Shown here: positions 1 to 10,911 of the stretch, piece after piece | How positions within the stretch are numbered: the first letter of the stretch is position 1 | Layout: every line of letters starts with the position of its first letter | Origin: Bryum argenteum | Taxonomy: Eukaryota; Streptophyta; Bryopsida; Bryales; Bryaceae | Length of the DNA stretch: 64,000 nucleotides | Assembly (NCBI GenBank): GCA_037043015.1 | Contig: CM073331.1 | Span: 2,315,501-2,379,500, forward strand | Direction of reading: 5' to 3' | Notes under the pieces: generated by a model | What the model was told of the DNA's origin: nothing | The model's database searches: none | The model's input: the letters and a program-made list of their open reading frames with translations, nothing else | Translations under genes and position numbers: made by a program

Positions 1-244
1 GTCTTCTTCTTGTCTTCCTTCTTCCCCTCTTCTTTTCTCATCTAATCTTGCTCTTCAAAACCCCTTGTGACCAAATGCCACCTCATGGTGGTTTTTGGGT
101 TCACACCCGTGTTTGAGCAGTAAGAGTCATCGAGTTTATGCAATTCTTCCAGCGTGGTGAGCATCCGCTGCCTGTAGGTGGACAGAGCTCCGTGGCGTGG
201 AGCAAGTAAGACAATAATCGATTAGATGAGTATGATAGAGTGGC

Positions 245-1117
245 GTGATTCAGGAGAGATGTGAGGGTGGAAGAACGGGAGGCGGGGACGAGCAAGCATC
301 CGTACGTAGCGGCAGCTCCCCGGAGGCACTGGACGAGCCTGCCGAGAATCTCCGTGAAGTGGCTGCCTTCGATCAGAGGCTTGTGCTCCGTGCGGCTGAT
401 TTTGTTGCAGGGTGTGGCCGATCCGTTCGGCAGCGCTTGGAGTTGGGGGAGGGAGGCACGGTGGTGCTAGAGCAGTCCGTTGTAGGACTGAGTTCGACAA
501 CCAGCAGCCAGGCACATGAGACCGGAAGTTGGCAACCGCAGTCTCCAAAACGGAAGACTAGGAAACAACACAGTGAGGTCGGAGCTGAGAGCTCCAAAGG
601 TAAGTCTCTAGCTTTACCCTCGGAGCAATTTCTAATTCCAACCATTTTGGATTCTCCCCTTGAGAATCCTAATGTGGTTGACCGTGGGTTTTTGCAGGGA
701 CCGGATGAAGTGGGAGGAGAATTGGACAAACTTTTAGAGGCATTGCAAGACGAGAACAAATGTTTGCTAGATATTGAAGCCTCAAGATCTTTTAAGTAAT
801 TGTGGTTTAATGAATGTATGCCTCAAAGGAATGTCACTTTGAGAAGTGATTTGCACAAAACTTTGAATGTCCCTTTGTATGATCTTGGATGTAGAGGGAG
901 ATGTGTTATTGTGCCTAAATGTGAGTTACCCAATTTACATATTCTAATAGATTGTGAAGCATCTTATTTAGATATGTTTTGGGGCACGGTGATTCATGAG
1001 TTCTATGATCCTTTGATGGCCATTGACATGTTGAGTGTTTTGTTGTTTGGACCTTGGGGTACTTTTGATGTACCCGAGGCGGTTTGCAAATTTGTTGATG
1101 AAAATTCTGGTTTATAG
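245..1117 (+). CDS. unrecognised ORF upstream of piggyBac copy 1, one in-frame stop
   Basis: One reading frame stays open from 245 to 1117 except for a TAA at 797-799. The first half is rich in Arg, Glu and Ser and looks disordered. The second half (from about 815) is more ordered, with alternating hydrophobic and charged residues. I do not recognise a domain. It lies just 5' of the piggyBac transposase on the same strand, so it may be a degraded N-terminal part of that protein, a passenger ORF, or captured host sequence. A possible intron (GT near 600, AG near 696) cannot be excluded. Confidence 0.3.
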
Positions 1118-1129
1118 TATTGTCAGTGA

Positions 1130-2893
1130 AATTCAATTGTGGGGTGGTAGACTTCAAACTCCTAGTCATTCACAAGGTGACACATCAGATTCTACATATG
1201 TTCTCGATCAAGACTCCCCCCAACATTCTAGTGATTTGGATAAATTAGAGAATTTAGAACTAACACCAAATTCACGTAAATGGTTTTTGAGTTCTACGCC
1301 GGCAACCAATGAAATAGGTTTAGATTACAATTTTACTTTTACGGAATTGTCACACTTACCAGTGCACGAGCGATTTGCCCAAAACATGTGGAATTCACCA
1401 TCAAATATTCTCCCTCCCGTTCTATGGTTGGAAGGGAAGCAAGGTTTGGTAACTTCCTTGCCCAATTGCAAAACTCTATTAGATTTATTTTTTTTACTTT
1501 TTGGCCTAATAACATTTTGGTTAGAATTGTGAGGATGACCAACTTGTACGCCGCCTCAAGCCAAGAAGAAGGCAAAACACGAGGAGGACAAAATTGGACG
1601 CCCTTGACGGTGAAAGAGCTTCTTACCTTTTTTGGTGTTTTGATGTTTATGGCAATAAAAAAACTACCTAGTGTTAGATTACATTGGGCTAAGTCATTCC
1701 AAAACCTATTTCAAACCGAAGCAATAAAAAGATGTATGAAAAGGAACCGGTTCGAAGATGTCCTAAGATGTTTACATTTGGTAGATAACCAAAATGTAAC
1801 AATGGATAAAAAAAAGTCCTAATTATAACAAATTATCTAAAACGGAATGGTTAGTACAAGAACATAATAAATTGTGTTCTAAGTTTTACTACCCCGAACA
1901 AAATGTGTGTGTTGATGAGATGATGGTGAAATACACCGGTAAGTATGCACCAATCCGGCAATACATGAAGGCAAAACCAACTCAATATGGATTAAAATTT
2001 TGGTGCCTAGCTAATTGCGAATCAAAGTATGTTCAAAAAATCGAGGTATATTGTAGAGCTAGTGAATCCCGTGAGGAGGGCAACGTAGGTGGGAGAGTTG
2101 TACTAAACCTCATGGGAGGTTTAGAAGGCAAGGGACACATTGTCACTTGTGACAATTTCTTTACCTCCCCCAATTTGTTTTGGACTTTGTTAGATCGTGG
2201 GATTTATGCAACCGGGACTTGTAGGACTAACGGATTGGTTGGCCCCAAGCTCTTACAAACACACCGGCGGCGGCTTCCCGGGGACAACTTTGGTATCGGG
2301 TTCACGCAAGCGAGAGAATGTGCGCGGTAACTTGGTATGATAACAAACCGGTTTCCTTACTTTCCACGGTATGTAGTCCGGTAGATTCTACAAAGTCTTT
2401 GTTTATCAATCGGTGGCATGTAGGAGGGACTATCCAAATCCTGGCTTCCCCGGTCTTGTTGCACTATCAAGAGCACATGAGAGGGGTTCATGTCCATGAC
2501 CAATTACGGGGTTACTATTCTCTACAAAGAAGGGATCATAAATGGTGGCATAAGATCTTCTTCCATATTTCGGATCAATCTTTCTTGAATGCATGTATAG
2601 TGTACAAGAAAGTGATGGTAAGTAGAAACACTAAACCTTTATCACATTTGAGTTTCTATGTTGAAATTGCTAGCTCTTTGACTGAGGTGCCCGTAGAAAA
2701 ACCGACATGTATGCCTAGGGCGGCAGTTCCTAATCCCGGCAAATTACACTACACCATGGCATGGAAAGGCCATGATGCACGTCGTCGGCGTCAATGTTTA
2801 GTTTGCAAGAAAGTAAGACAATGGTATTGTCCTACTTGCAATATTTCCGTATGCCAAGGTGAGTGTTTTGTAATTCACCACTCCACCAAATGA
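1130..2893 (+). pseudogene. piggyBac transposase (DDE_Tnp_1_7 type), copy 1, frameshifted
   Basis: This is a cut-and-paste transposase of the piggyBac family. The coding sequence changes frame near 1385, at an A8 run near 1809-1816, and near 2315. Recognisable parts, in order, are an acidic N-terminal region, the block VRIVRMTNLYA, the first catalytic Asp in VDEMMVKYTGKYAPIRQYM (about 1909), the second in CDNFFTS (about 2150), and the third block RGVHVHDQLRGYYS (about 2475). Family members normally have GVD in the third block. Here it reads GVH, so a catalytic Asp appears lost. The C-terminus keeps the cysteine-rich finger (CLVCKK, CPTCN, CQGEC, HH) at about 2800-2885. Frameshifts plus the lost Asp make an active enzyme very unlikely. 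Family assignment is firm. Confidence 0.85.
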
Positions 2894-3387
2894 CATATTT
2901 ATTATATGCTTTCACTTCTACCTATTCAATGTATTCATTTTTTTCCACAATAAAGAAACCCACACATTTTATTTTATTTGTGAGTTGCCATTGTGTACAA
3001 TGTATGCATTGGAGTATTGAATGGATGTTTTGAGGTATTGAATGGTACAATGTATGCATTGGGGGTATTGAATGGATGTCTGGACAATGTCGAACACTCC
3101 CTGGACTCGTGAGAGTCCCTGTCCTCATTCCAAATGAGTTCCGTTGTCGTTCCCTTGTCGGGGAACTCCGTTCTCTCCAGCTCTTCTTCGGTTCGCGGTA
3201 ACTGCACTTCACCGTCCCGACCGGGTCCAGCCTTGGAGGATACGGGGTTCCTCCGACCCGCCCTCTCACTCACTGTTCAACGTGTCTTTGTACGTGCGAT
3301 ATGCCGGTCGCCCTCCTCATCTCAAGTACTGCCCGACACCTCGCGATTCCTCTCCACATGCTCCATGCTGCCCTTAATTCGGGCCAA

Positions 3388-3404
3388 GGACGTTTAAGGG
3401 TTAA
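3388..3404 (+). repeat. right terminal inverted repeat of piggyBac copy 1 with TTAA
   Basis: GGACGTTTAAGGGTTAA is the reverse complement of TTAACCCTTAAACGTCC. It matches the ends of MITE families A and K (TTAACCCTTAAACGCC) at 15 or more of 17 positions. It links an element carrying a transposase to the short elements here. Confidence 0.75.
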
Positions 3405-4382
3405 GATATTCACCATACTTGAAGTGTTGGAATGAGTGTCTTCCTATTATTTAGTGATTGCCAAATAGAGATTAAAGACAATGCTTCCATAATCTTACAC
3501 TCACAATAATAAGTACAAATTTTAGAAATGATCAATATAGGGTAAGATATAATCGGACATCATACCGTATGTATGCTTGAAGTACATTAAGAGTGATTGT
3601 AGGGTGCCTAAATCTTCACTGAAGCAAGAATCTGACATGCACACTTTCAGGGGTACTGAAGCGGCTTTAGGTGTTCATACCTTTCTCGAGTCAAACGTTA
3701 TTGGCAGGAGAGATGATGGTTGGATTAGCGAGTCAACTCTGACCAGTCTCACTTTGTTGAAGATCCCTGCCAGCGTGTAATTCCTTCTAATTAATACATT
3801 AATTGGTAAAAATACAACTAGCTTATGATTGATCCATAATAATAATAGATCCATCTGTGAGATATTTTTTTTAAACATACCCCTCATTTCTTTCTCAGCG
3901 TCCGGGAAGTTCGTTTATTATTATTATTGGCTACTTTCCTATGTTCCTTACATCCAATAAGGTATCTTACAAACTTTTGTAGACAATTCTCTCCAATTAT
4001 ATCATATTGGAAATAGTGTAATTCTTAAATACTTGCTATTGAACAAACTAAAATTAATTTTATATCGTAGTTGAACACCTCGGTCATAATCCTTTTTGGA
4101 CTAGTGCTTTCAACTCAACCTAAAACTTCTAATCCAAATGATTATATGTCTAATAAATTTGGGGGCGATCGGATAATTAATCATTTTTGCGCAATCTCGA
4201 GGTTAATGGATGATCAAAATGTTATGTGTGCCTATTGTAATATTCCACGGCCAACGTCATAGGTTAGGGTCTCATGGCATCATGAGAGTAAGGTGTAGCA
4301 AAAAGAAGTTTAGTTCTAATCTTTACTTTTTTGAGTTACATAAGGTGAATGTGAGTTGGAATCTCTTGTCTCATTTTTGAAG
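3405..4382. other. no gene seen
   Basis: AT-rich sequence between piggyBac copy 1 and MITE A. Short open frames (3577-3780, 4071-4262) show no recognisable domain, codon pattern or splice context. I see nothing supportable here. Confidence 0.6.
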
Positions 4383-5363
4383 TTAACCCTTAAACGCCCA
4401 CGATGTCGAAAAACGACATTTTGGATGTACATCAGAAACTTTGAAGAGTCATATCTTCTTCATCCGAGGTCCGTTTTGGATGAAATCACTTGCATTAGGT
4501 TCCAAATCAAGTCTAGTTTGTGTTGTAAAATTTTCAAGCCCATACAATAAAGTATGAATTAATGGAATGCACTTTAGTGAAGACAACTCTTGTTTTTGGG
4601 TTTCCAAGCATGGGGCATGTATTACCATTGCAAGCCAATTATGTGAAATTAAAAATAGTTTTTCATGATTTTTTTTTTTCATGGTCATGATCCTAAGGTG
4701 ATTCTTAACAACTTTGTAGTAAGAAATTTTTTGATCCAAATGATTTTGCTATTGGATTTGCACTGATGTTTTGTCAACAGAAAAGTGAGAAAATGGATGA
4801 TATTTGAGGAGCTATATCTCCCTCATCCACCGTTGGATTTCAACTTAATTTTTTGGGACGGCCTCCAATTAGAGTCTAGTCTAAGTGGTAGAAACCTCAA
4901 CAAGATCGAAGATGTTTTGAAGATAAGGCATGAAATTGAATGCAAAGGGTCTAGTTTTCGACTATTTTTTCTTTGTAAAATGTTCGGTAATTTTTACCAT
5001 TGCATGGCTTTTACTTGAGCCAAGAAATTTTTTTGATGAATTTTTGTTGGATAAAGGACTTATTAAGATGAAGGTGAACATCTTTCTAGTTGGTGATTTT
5101 TTCATTGCAATAGGTATATTGGTAGCATTTCCACCTCAAAGTGAAAATGATGAAATTTTGCAGTTTGTTTTTGATATTAATATGTTATGATCTCCCGATC
5201 TATAAGGCCTCATGACTCAAATTTTGGTCCACATGATATTCGATAAGTCTATTACAAGTTTGTACGGTTGAGATCTTAAAAGCTTCTCTTGATTTTCATC
5301 TATGACAATTTTTATAGAAATGTGCTTTTCTGCTAAAAATAGGCTTGGGCGTTTAGGGGTTAA
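4383..5363 (+). mobile_element. TTAA-flanked MITE, family A (981 bp)
   Basis: The left end is TTAACCCTTAAACGCCCA (4383-4400) and the right end TGGGCGTTTAGGGGTTAA (5346-5363), inverted repeats bounded by TTAA. Just inside the left end is a small palindrome, ATGTCGAAAAACGACAT. A near-identical inverted copy lies at 58172-59151. A shorter copy is at 8285-8899, and decayed copies are near 6550, 35471 and 62690. Open frames inside (4785-5190) recur in the copies but resemble no protein I know, so I treat them as noncoding. The terminal motif and TTAA suggest piggyBac-type mobilisation. Confidence 0.85.
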
Positions 5364-5596
5364 AGTGCTTGTAACATGATGGACTATGCCAAATTAAAAA
5401 ACTAACATTATCATTTGATTTTTAAACTCTAAGATGCAAGGAGACCCTAGCCAAAGTTTTGAGAGGTAATATTAGATACAAGCTGTTACCATACTGAACC
5501 TTATTCACCAATACTATCATGAAGTGTGCAGATGAACATTCAAGGATAGGTCAAGCACACACTCTATTCATCTGGAAATTGGAAGGGAGACAGGAC
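5364..5596. other. unassigned spacer
   Basis: Noncoding sequence between MITE A and the TA-flanked MITE D. Together with 5827-5890 it may be the host of the D insertion. No gene is seen. Confidence 0.5.
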
Positions 5597-5598
5597 TA

Positions 5599-5824
5599 AG
5601 GTAGGAGTGGCTAAAACCGTCCAGCCCCAAAAACCGTCCGAATTTCAGCTTTGCATACTTGGAATAGTGGTGTAAAATATTAATTATTTTTCGATGGTAT
5701 GCAAAGTTAGTGCAAATCCATCCCAAAAAAAAAGACATTTTTTGAGTAATCCTATAATTTCCTATAAATATTTGAACCCTGCTGTGCGGTTTTTGGGGCT
5801 GGACGGTTTTAGCCACTCCTACCT
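5599..5824 (+). mobile_element. TA-flanked MITE, family D (226 bp)
   Basis: It is bounded by long, nearly perfect inverted repeats of about 38 bp, starting AGGTAGGAGTGGCTAAAACC and ending with the reverse complement. TA dinucleotides flank it at 5597-5598 and 5825-5826. A second copy lies at 37291-37517 in the same orientation. Size, long inverted repeats and TA target fit a Tc1/mariner-type (Stowaway-like) MITE. Confidence 0.8.
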
Positions 5825-5879
5825 TATGCAATTTCCATATACTTACCATCCATGTGGCCATGTGTACCTCACCTGTATT

Positions 5880-5972
5880 GAAACCATTAAAGGTGTGCAT
5901 TTACTCCAAATACAACCAAAATACACCATATTCTACTGGTCACCACGGCACGCTCAGACCTTTAGGGGTTAA
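5880..5972 (+). mobile_element. right-end fragment of MITE family M
   Basis: The last roughly 90 bp match the right part of the MITE at 26314-26546 (shared TACAACCAAAATACACC and GGCACGCTCA blocks). The fragment ends ACCTTTAGGGGTTAA at 5958-5972. A left TTAACCC end is not visible. Confidence 0.6.
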
Positions 5973-6549
5973 TTATGTACATGTTTATTTCAATATCTTT
6001 TCGATACATGAAATTTACATGCTATCGTTTTAGTATAGAAGCTATATGAGAATAATTAGTGGTAAAATTTCTATACAGTTCCTATATCGTTCTTACACAG
6101 AATCTACATTGAAATTTATAGAGAATTTACAGTGAATGCATATTGAATGTATATGCGAGCCGTATATGTCCTTGATCTTCTTTATTCTCATTTTATTTTC
6201 CCATCAAACTTATTAATTTAAAATTTTAGAACGAATGCATACTCATATATCAAGATTTAGGGTATATTTAGTTTTAAGCAACATTCTATTATGTAAGGGG
6301 GTTATTATCTGGTACAAAGGAAATAAAATTGTATAGAAGGTTTAGGAAAAACCACATTTTTGTGAGTGATTATAAACTTTTTAAAAGATTTATGTGTAAT
6401 GTGATATTTTCGAACAAATAGGTTCCAACTTCCAAATCAAAAGAAAAGTATAATGTGAGAGAGAAAAAAAAAATTAAATTTTTTTTGAATATTACTCAAC
6501 AAGAATAGCATTGCATATATTGCGAATGCGACACATCACCCTTTGCTAA
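5973..6549. other. no gene seen
   Basis: AT-rich noncoding sequence with no recognisable gene, RNA or terminal repeat. Confidence 0.5.
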
Positions 6550-7066
6550 TTAACCCCTAAATGCTTAAAGGTCTTTTGACTCTAAAACAATCATCGTGTT
6601 ATCATTGTTATAAGTGTCATCAATGATAATGAAACGGTATTCAAATTAAAATCCATCATAAATAAATAAAGTTAAAATCTAATAGTGGATGAATGAGATA
6701 TAGCTCTTCAAAAATAAATCCATTCGTTCAATTTTTTTTCGCCGTGGCAATATCATTGCAAATCTAATACCAAAATTATTTAAATAGATAATCTTCTAAT
6801 TTTAAAATATGTTAATTTCTATCTTGAGATCATGATCATGTAGAAAAATTATAACAAAAACTACTGTCCGTCTCATATAATTAGCTGCAATTGTGAATAA
6901 CTTTAAATGTTTGAAAACTCACAACCACAAGGTACTATCACTAAAATGCATTCCATTAATCCATAGTCAAACGTATGGGCTTGCAATTTTTACTAAACAA
7001 ATTAAACTTTGTTTGATACCTAACCCAAGTACAAAGTTTAGATGAAGGAGTTGTGGCTCTTCAAAA
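6550..7066 (-). mobile_element. decayed MITE family A copy
   Basis: It begins TTAACCCCTAAATGC at 6550 and follows the reverse-orientation copy at 58172-59151 with many substitutions. Shared blocks include GGATGAATGAGATATAGCTC, ATTGCAAATC and GGCTTGCAAT. The far end (expected GGGCGTTTAAGGGTTAA) is lost near 7066. It sits just 3' of the Plavaka-like gene. Confidence 0.6.
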
Positions 7067-8284
7067 TTTAAGCCTTTTTTCATTATATTGGACAATTTTA
7101 TTACTCAAAATTTAAATAGATTTTCAAAATAGTGTCCCACTTTTCCAAAGTGGGGAATAACTTGCACAACCCTTATAATTGAAGATGTTTCCACAACCAA
7201 GTAAGATGTTTGTTGTCCTTCCTCAAATTTTATCACCGGACCGAGACAAACCTCATTGTTATTCACATATTCATACATCTTCAACAATGCAGATTCTTTC
7301 GTGATTTTTACACCCTCCTCCGTAGTGATGACATTACATTTAAACATCAATTGGAGTTGCCCATACCTTTCATTGTTTCCTACCGTGCAAAATATCACAG
7401 TAGAAAACCATTCCCAACCATGAAAGTTTGAAGATGCACGCGCGTACATAGCTCGATCGCCAAACTGTGAAGTCAGATCCGGTGCTATAGCTAATGAACC
7501 ATAGAGCTATAAAACTTGAACATAATATTATATAGTTGTTTTAATGGTCATATATACCTTCCGTGCAATAATAAATGACACCTTAAAGAGGATACAATAA
7601 AAATTTATTGGATTGAAATCAATTATTAGATTACAAGTTGTTAGTTTACACATGCAAACAACAAAAATACAATAAATGAATAAAAAATGTAATGTTTACC
7701 TGTGCTGTTTCTAATTCATACTTCATGCAAAATGCATTGAAATGAATTATCAACTGTGAAGCAATATCCGGTTGACCACGCAAGATTTTTTGCAACTTTG
7801 TTAATCTTGTAGTCAGGGTATCTCCATGTGCCACACTTGCGTTTGTATTTAAGTCCGTGACATGCAAATTATCCAAAAATCCACTCATTACTTGTTTCCT
7901 TGTCTCTGTTGCCTATCAAAATCATCACAATCAATCTTCCTAATAAGTTCTTCATTTAAGAGAAATTGACATGTTTCTTTTGAAACACTTTACAATAGTT
8001 ATATGTTTACATTGAGTATTTGTATTGATGTAAGTAAATATAATATATATTATTCTTTGTTCTCCTTATTTTCAATTATGTTATATTATATAATTATAAT
8101 AATTAATATAAATTTTTATATAATTTTTAAATTAATATAGATTAATATAATTTTTAAATATAAATTTACTCATCTAATTTTTAGGGTCAATGTGTACCTG
8201 AATTAGTGGTGTGTTCTTCCCTTCCGGAGGTAAAAATCCTTCCCTTCGTATTGCTTTCTCTCTCAATGCTTGGAACTATTATGC

Positions 8285-8899
8285 TTAACCCTTAAGCGGG
8301 CCGAATGTCGAAAAACGACATTTTGGATGACACCAACTTTGGAGAGCCATAACTTCTTCATCCGGACTCCGTTTTGGACGAAATCACTTGGGTTGGGTCC
8401 CAAATCAAGTCTAGTTTATGTAATGAAAATCTCAGACCCATACAATGAAGTATGAATTAATGGCATGCATTTCAGTGACAGCAGCCTAGTTTTAGACATT
8501 TTTTCCTTTGTAAAATTTAGGGCAGTTTTCACCATTGCAGGGCCATAATTTGCACAAAGAAATTTTTCTCATGGTTTTTTTTTGTTCAAGGATGCTACTG
8601 AGATGAAGGTGAACAACATTCTAATTGGTGACTTTTTCATTGCAATAAGTCTAATGGTAGCATTTTCACTTTAAAGTGAAAATGATGAAATTATGTGATC
8701 ATTTTTGAGTATTAATACATTATGATCTCGCAATCTATGAAGCCTCATGACTCAAAATTTGACCCACATGATGTTCAATATGTCTACGACAAGATTGTAC
8801 GGTTGAGATTTGGATAACACACTTTTACCTCCACCTATGACAATGCTTTTGAGGATGTGTTCATTTTACTACAAATGAGTCAAACCATTTAGGGGTTAA
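8285..8899 (+). mobile_element. TTAA-flanked MITE, family A (615 bp), inside a Plavaka exon
   Basis: Ends are TTAACCCTTAAGCGGGCCG (8285-8303) and CAAACCATTTAGGGGTTAA (8881-8899). The internal sequence follows family A, including the ATGTCGAAAAACGACAT palindrome, but is shorter and more diverged than the 981 bp copy. It splits the Plavaka coding sequence after KDYLNFIV. The reading resumes on the other side of the single TTAA. Confidence 0.8.
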
Positions 8900-10324
8900 C
8901 AATAAAGTTTAAGTAATCTTTTTTATTGCTTGATCTGTACGCCGTCTTCATTAATGCAATGTGGAGATGTTCATACATATTTGAGCTATATTCGGATGCA
9001 ACTCTAGATCTTCGAACTGCTTTATTGTAATGACTCATGGCATGAGTTTTCACCAATTGAAAATGAGACTTTTGCCAGTCAGATAATTTTTCCTTAAAAG
9101 TATCCACCGCCCTGTAATTGTAACCATTATATAATGAAGACATGAATTATAACGAAGGAATACAATATTCGAAACAGCGTGTACATTAGTAGATAAATGA
9201 AACTCAAGTCAAAATTAAAAAACAATGATAATTTACAATTAAGATTATTGTTAAAACTTTATGTGTTCTCTTCAATAGAATAATCACTGTAAACTTATTA
9301 GCATACCATTTCATAAGAATGTCCATTCTTGTTAATGAATCTTCCGTGTGCTCTCTCGTACGACATGCCATTTGATACCATGTTAAAAATTGAACAACTG
9401 CGATTATGATTTCTTCATCGAACAAATCCACCATACAAAATACAATCACCACTTACATGGAAATACAAATATGTAATAAGAACATTGTTTTCCTACATTC
9501 ACAGTTAAAATATTCACCTATCGTAATGTAAAGTTTGTGAGTTGAGAATCATGATTCTCAATAACACATTAACAAAAGTGGTACAACTTACTTGCATAAC
9601 TGAACGATACTCAAATGCGGCAAAATTTGCATTGGAGCTAAAAAATCCTCTCGAGTTTATGCCTGACAATCAAAATTGATGAAATCTTCCAATATCTCTA
9701 ATCAAATAAAGCCTATAGTCCCATTGAATAAGAATTTGAGAAGATTTTTTCTTTGCAATACTTCGAAGAATCTGCACAAGGGTTTTAAAAACTCTGAGGT
9801 CCGCTTGGTGTAACATGTCCACATTGATAGCTAAATATGGATCTCCAAAATCTGTGTCATCACCATCAAATCCCCACAATGCACACTATCCCAAAATGTT
9901 TAAATAAACATAAATACAATAAATATATAACAAGAGTGTACCTATATAAGTCAACAAATAACACAAAAACCATGTATATACATAAGTAATGTAATGTTAT
10001 ATGCACCTTCATATAAACACATATATAAATATATATATAAAATATTCAATTTAAACATATACTTACTTGTATTGGATGAAGGGATTGATTTTTGGATTTC
10101 TCAATACATTGTATTTGTGTACTAGAGCAAATTTCATTCAATGTGGCCTTCAATGTTCCCTCCGTACAATTTGGGAAATTCATATCAACATCGCTTAAAT
10201 TATCCGACGGGCACATGCAAATACTACATGGAAAACGACTTCTCTGGGAATCATAAGTACAAGTTACTTGCACAATCATTCCATTTGTGTAGTTAAATAA
10301 AATCTTAATAATTTGTAATATATG

Positions 10325-10911
10325 TTAACCCCTAAAGATCCAAGAGGACCAAATTGGGCTTTTGCTATTTTGGGCAGCCTAGATGAATAGGTTAAAAGTA
10401 ATATTTTTGCCTAAATTTTTTAATGGGTGCTCCCTATAATGTAAAGTGTATGTGGTAAAATTTGCAAAGTCAAATTCCAATTTTTGAGTCTTCTACGACA
10501 ATTCTTGGTTTGCGAGCCGAACTGGGGCAGTTTAAATTTAATATTTTTTTGAGATTTTTTTTTGGAAATATGTTCATGACCAAATCACTACCTAAGTTCC
10601 AAAGGGCCCTTAGTCACAAAGGGTACCAATTTTACAAGGGCAGCCTCCAAAAGTGTCAAAAAATATCTCAACAATGCCTAAAAGAACTTCGTAAACAAAC
10701 TTTGGATGTTACGATCTCTCAAATGGTAAACATCCAACGGTCAATTTTTAAATGAGATATTGAAAATTGGCTTAGGTACAAGATCTTACGGTTGGAAGTT
10801 AAAAAAAAGAATTAAAAATGTGTTTTGCTCCCCTTGAAGTGCATAGAGGTAGAGAATTGGAGTTTTGAGGTTTCAAGCTCCAAAAAACACCCAAGGATCT
10901 TTAGTGGTTAA
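10325..10911 (+). mobile_element. TTAA-flanked MITE, family C (587 bp)
   Basis: Left end TTAACCCCTAAAGATCC (10325-10341) and right end GGATCTTTAGTGGTTAA (10895-10911) are inverted repeats bounded by TTAA. It lies in an intron of the Plavaka-like gene between exons 11164-11082 and 10264-10067. A decayed inverted copy is at 33732-34302 and a left-truncated copy at 61447-61836. Confidence 0.82.

Larger units (their letters stand above)
1..3404 (+). mobile_element. piggyBac element copy 1, left end not seen
   Basis: The right boundary is the terminal motif GGACGTTTAAGGGTTAA at 3388-3404, which ends in the TTAA target typical of piggyBac. It has the same form as the ends of the MITEs in this window. 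The transposase relic lies inside at about 1130-2893. No matching TTAACCC left end is visible between 1 and 800, so the left end is outside the window or lost. The extent upstream of the transposase is therefore inferred. The bases from 2894 to 3387 are noncoding and include a small duplication around AATGTATGCATTG (about 2998-3062). Confidence 0.7.

Noticed and set aside
4785..5190. Open frames inside MITE A, conserved in the inverse copy at 58345-58765
   Set aside because: Conservation is explained by element duplication; the frames match no protein, and the older copies have them broken.
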